Shown here: positions 60,512-64,000 of the stretch, piece after piece
Layout of the letters: each line of letters starts with the position of its first letter
How positions within the stretch are numbered: the stretch's first letter is position 1
From: Amphimedon queenslandica
Lineage: Eukaryota > Porifera > Demospongiae > Haplosclerida > Niphatidae
DNA: 64,000 bases
Direction of reading: 5' to 3'
Assembly (NCBI RefSeq): GCF_000090795.2
Contig: NW_003546283.1
Span: 285,209 to 349,208 of the forward strand
Notes under the pieces: generated by a model
The model's input: the letters and a program-made list of their open reading frames with translations, nothing else
Databases searched by the model: none
What the model was told of the DNA's origin: nothing
Translations under genes and position numbers: made by a program

Positions 60512-63500
60512 ACCTTATGGAATTCATTAGTGATTGGTACTGAGCAATAATTAGCAAATGAGTCATCACCATCATCAAGCCTATATCATGTACATCATCA
60601 TAATAACATGAATTAAATATAACAATCCTCAAAATTTTTTATCCACAAAATATAAATACACATTATCAATAATACTATAAGGTAACACAGTGTCAACTAA
60701 TCAAACCTCAGTATTAAAGCATCAGTATTAAATTAGTATTATTAGTAATTAAACCTCAGTCATCCACAAAATATAAGTACAAGGTACTATAAGGCAGTGC
60801 AGTACAGTAAAAGTATAACATGGCAAACCTCAGTATTCTTGATGTTGTGATCCCCTGCATTCTGAATGACAGTGAATTCTTGAGTAGTATTGGAGCAGCA
60901 CCTTGATCTGTACAAATCAAAATTTCTTACATAATCAAGGAATTTCTTATATCAATTAAGTGCTAGGTGTGGTGGGGGATGATTGCTAATCGAATTAGCT
61001 AATTCTCACAAATTTCTCATTCTCAACAAGCTAGCCATGACACATCTTAAGCAAAGAATGCTATCAGTTGGATGCTTTACCCCATCAGCTAATGACTTGA
61101 ATAAACCTTAAAAGGGCCAAGCAAATGTGTCCCAAGCTATACCTGATGGAGCAATACTAAAATATTTGGCACGTTCATATACAGATACTTGTATTTGCAG
61201 AGCAGGTCCATACATGTGTAAGTAATGTGCGACATGTGAATATTATTAAACAAATTTGGCAAGTGAGTTATGATAATGCCAGTATACCTGCTAGGGAGTT
61301 GCTGTCTACTAGTTGTGTTAGCGATACTGATCTGTCAACATGAGCCTTGGCTGGCTGGACCTCACCAAACTAGACAGTAGAAGAAGGACATACATGTGTG
61401 TACATGTGCATGTACAGTAAAGATTGGTAGAGTAGGGAGAGTGTTGCTAACCTCGAGGACAGCCTCTTTCATTGTAGTTAGAATAGATCCTTCAACATAC
61501 ATTGACCATTTATCATCAATATCTGAACTAGTAACTATTAAAAAATAAAGCAATAAAGATACATTAAAGTAAAGAAAAACATGCATGCAATCTAATTAAA
61601 AACATACATGTACATTGACCATTCATCATTAATATCTATAAGCTATAGTAACTGTAATGTAAAGAGAAATACATGTATGAAGATTTTGCTTTTTTTTATA
61701 AATGTATTGTACACGTTCATATTGAAGCTGCATATCTCACCTCCTAGCTGTTCTGCTAGTTTGTTAATAAGTATGGAAACTGGACGATTTATATTGACCT
61801 ACAAAGATTGAACAACCAGACATGTACTGTGATGCTTCTGTCTAGCAGAAACAAAATAAAATAAATATATTGGTTTCTATATGTGGATGTAGGCTAACAA
61901 TGCCATATATATATTCATAAAGAAAACTTCACAAAAGGAAAATGTGAGAAAGAAAGAAGCTTAATAGGCTTTGGTTTCACTTAGCATCTCTATTTGCACT
62001 TCCTATAGTTAGTGAAAGTTATGATTATATAATAACTTTCATATCTTTTAAAAAGGCATGATTAAAGGTGAACCAAATTAGCAAAAATTAACACACCACA
62101 AAAACGACATAACACATAGATGTACGTTGTACTTACTACTTCAGAGACCAGCTGTCCATTGGGTAGTTTCACATAGAAAACTCTGTACTCTCGATTAGTG
62201 AAGGAGAAGTCCTGCTCATTAAATAGAATAAAAAATATAACGACCATATAAGTAGTGCTCTTGGTTTGTAAAGGGAGGGAAATCCCCACCAATTCAATTC
62301 AATTATTTATCATCAATATCACTATTAATAGTAATCAAATTCCAATAACCACATTGTAGTTTTTATTGGCAATAGTAATCCCTATAGTATTAATCATGCC
62401 TGCTATACATGCACTACATACAAATACATTTAATTACAGGAATTGCTTGTACATAAGGTGACCTTTTCACTGTATAAAAATGAAAAGAAAATCTCAAGGG
62501 ACCTTATATAAAAGCATGGGCATGTACATTGTACATTCACTACATTGTATATGTACATGTGCAGTGTCAAATGTTATGTGTCTCATTAACTCCATCTTTC
62601 TTTTTATCTTCTCTTTCTGCTCCCCTCTTGTATATACTTGTATTATATATTTTTATTTGTTGTACATGTACTTTATATTACATTTTTGTGTTTTCTTTAT
62701 ATGATACACTGAAAAAAAAGATAATGTGAATGGGATAATACCTTCATCGTATCGGCCACTTTCTGTGCATGCTGTCTGCCGTGTGGAGCGTTGAAATCAT
62801 CATTTGATCTAACGGTTTTACTCCGTCGAGTAATGACACGTTTGTTGAGCCGAGGGCTAATGAACTGAGATGTATCGGCCGACTTGAGTCTCCGAACTGG
62901 AGAAGAAAGAGTCAAGGATTTGTCATCATACTTAGAGGAGTCACTCATCCCTGGGGAAACCTCCTTCAGCGACTGATAGTGATCGGATAAAGGACGAGAA
63001 CCCTTGCTGCCAAAACGTGGACGATCTTCGGTACCAAACGATGCTGGACCGATTGTCACTTCTTCGTAATTGTGTGGGCGTCGTTTAGGGAGAGTAAGAC
63101 AGTGAGGGACATCAGGTACGAGGACGAGTGTCTCAACTCCAGAACCAGACGAGCTCCTACGATCAGAACTAACAGACTCTCGTTCCTTCGTTGTCTGTCC
63201 GCTGGGACGAGGGGTGTGGTCACCTTCCTCGGGTATTGCTTGATCTTGTTTTGCGAGAATAGACGAAGCCTCGTACGCGACAGCAGGCGATATCTTCATT
63301 CCTTTGATGTTATCGTATATCGGATTCAAGTTCTGAGACCAGCGGAGGTTTGTCCTAACGGAGAGGAAATCAGCCAACGGATCTTCCGAAGAGTTACTGT
63401 CCTTCTTAACACGAAAGACGATGGGCGGTTGAGGAGAAGGAGCCTCTTCATCCTCAGTGTTATCACTCAACGACTGCTCGTCTTCATCTTCATCATCAGT

Positions 63501-64000
63501 CTTTCTCCTCCTCACTACTGGAGAATGGAACACCATTGGAGGAAGAGACTCGTTACGTCTTAAAGGAGAATGGACCACTATATCGTCGTTAACACAACTC
63601 TCTTTATTAGCGTCTTTCTTCCTTCGTATGGGACTCTTGTGGGTCTTTCTTGCCGGGAACAAGTGGTCATATTCTCCCTCTGTGCTCCCTTCCCTTACCG
63701 CCAGTCGATCTCCTCTTGTCTCTTGCCTTATCGGTAGTCCGGGAGATGACGGGGGAGACTTTTGTGGAAATATCTCAATTGATTCATACATGTGTGGGCG
63801 TGGTACACGCACATTAGGTTTCTTGCTAAGTTCCTCGTCGCTCACTTTAATTAAAACTGTGGGTGGAGATTCTTCTAATGTAGAGTACTCGTGTCCCAAG
63901 GTGTTAGGTAAGCTACCGGAACGAGGTGGGACAATGGGTGGGGCCTCGTCCTCCTCTATCTTCCTTATGATAGCAGGGGGCTTAATGTCACGGCCTGATT
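57673..64000 (-). CDS. Talin-type FERM-domain protein, N-terminus beyond right edge (≥760 aa visible)
   Basis: Exons: >64000-62742, 62211-62137, 61798-61741, 61534-61452, 61369-61288, 60907-60829, 60580-60514, 60461-60405, 60322-60252, 59082-58914, 58697-58533, 58205-58110, 57696-57673. The long first visible exon is open to the window edge and encodes low-complexity Ser/Pro/Arg-rich sequence with SPVRR and SPLRR motifs. The rest is a FERM domain: F0/F1-like strands (YRVFYVKLPNGQLV; VNINRPVSILINKLAEQLG); F2 (LESAVKLAAIQYQAYF; RGIEQKMYKEQEKIKSKNQG); and F3 (LKPVLLGVNKNGILRVCPKT; VLKNWAYSRRTFVI; SYAVESNQARWISELVDFF). The LLGV-NK-ILRV-KTKEVL-W-NWA series is the talin type of F3, which binds NPxY tails and phosphoinositides. 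No talin rod follows: the protein ends PPPQPPS after the FERM. Adhesion or membrane linkage is inferred. The AAA|GTTCGT donor at 60405 is weak but is the only one that keeps phase. Confidence 0.82.
57811..58075. repeat. Two direct copies of a ~150-bp repeat in FERM-gene intron
   Basis: AAGTCA..., ATATCTTTTAGAACTTGGTGG-like, AATTTTGTAAA and AACGGTTCAA words recur with a spacing of about 154 bp (57811 and 57965). The copies differ at roughly one base in five, so the duplication is not recent. Confidence 0.75.
58240..58445. mobile_element. MITE-like inverted-repeat element, 206 bp
   Basis: The ends 58240-58260 and 58425-58445 are perfect 21-bp inverted repeats beginning CCATACAAGATG. The interior repeats TTTATATTGGCG-type words in both orientations (around 58270, 58302 and 58366), so the whole element can fold. 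It has no coding capacity and no clear target-site duplication. It sits in an intron of the FERM gene. Confidence 0.75.
59100..60185. repeat. Tandem array of ~187-bp repeat, subfamily B
   Basis: The palindrome CCCTGTACTATAGTACAGGG occurs at 59261-59280, 59447-59466 (one base changed), 59633-59652, 59820-59839 and 60007-60026, with spacings of 186-187 bp. Units are highly alike (for example GGAGAATTCTCTCCTTGTCA, AAACTTTCTACACAACATAA), so the array is young or homogenised. It fills most of the intron between FERM-gene exons 59082 and 60252. Confidence 0.92.

Noticed and set aside
63072-63563. 163-codon plus-strand ORF
   Set aside because: It is the antisense of the long FERM-gene exon, which has consistent splice sites and low-complexity Ser/Pro coding on the minus strand.
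63899-63899. Start of the FERM-domain protein at this position
   Set aside because: The codon is TTG and the frame stays open to the window edge, so the exon continues outside the window.

Overview
The window looks like a gene-dense, AT-rich animal genome with many small exons, mostly short introns (often 50-150 bp), abundant (ATT)n and (TACATG)n microsatellites, and metazoan proteins (ARIH2, ARL8, MAX, PXMP4, UBAP2/lingerer, LRGUK, talin-type FERM). Gene compactness, intron style and the TACATG repeats suggest a sponge, probably an Amphimedon-like demosponge. The species call is inference. Two assembly gaps (17790-17899 and 42806-43493) each abut a copy of the same dispersed repeat.

Layout: (1) 623-9786 (+), a 22-exon FAM194-domain gene (C3orf20/ERICH6-like). 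(2) 11325-14681 (-), a ZU5-domain protein. (3) 14865-22576 (+), LRGUK (leucine-rich repeats plus guanylate-kinase-like domain), sharing a 183-bp divergent promoter region with gene 2. (4) 22933-25775 (+), ARL8. (5) 26567-30750 (+), a secreted Ig-like protein whose intron holds a ~177-bp tandem array. (6) 31503-35342 (-), ARIH2, a RING-between-RING ubiquitin ligase. (7) 35373-36300 (+), PXMP4, whose ATG is only 30 bp from the ARIH2 ATG. (8) 36363-40146 (-), a WWE domain joined to an A20-like OTU domain that lacks both the catalytic Cys and His. (9) 40423-42687+ (-), MAX with a long Q/S/T-rich extension; its 5' end lies in the gap. (10) 43723-44839 (-), a small signal-peptide/transmembrane protein of unknown identity. 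(11) 44984-49964 (-), a ~1037-aa helical-repeat protein with a possible katanin-p80-like C-terminus. (12) 50324-57357 (+), UBAP2/lingerer. (13) 57673-64000+ (-), a talin-type FERM-domain protein cut by the right edge.

Almost all coding exons were joined by GT-AG sites with reading phase carried through every junction, so multi-exon models are given rather than isolated ORFs. Themes: ubiquitin-related genes (ARIH2, the WWE/pseudo-OTU gene, UBAP2) occur in one 26-kb stretch, but I see no evidence of co-regulation beyond shared divergent promoters. No virus-like element, rRNA, tRNA or CRISPR array was recognised.

Non-genic highlights: a dispersed repeat with two related ~177/187-bp subfamilies (A and B) that forms tandem arrays with palindromic CTATAG-centred junctions, including one A/B hybrid junction; two inverted-repeat elements resembling MITEs; a strong hairpin; and microsatellite copies that supply 3' splice sites.
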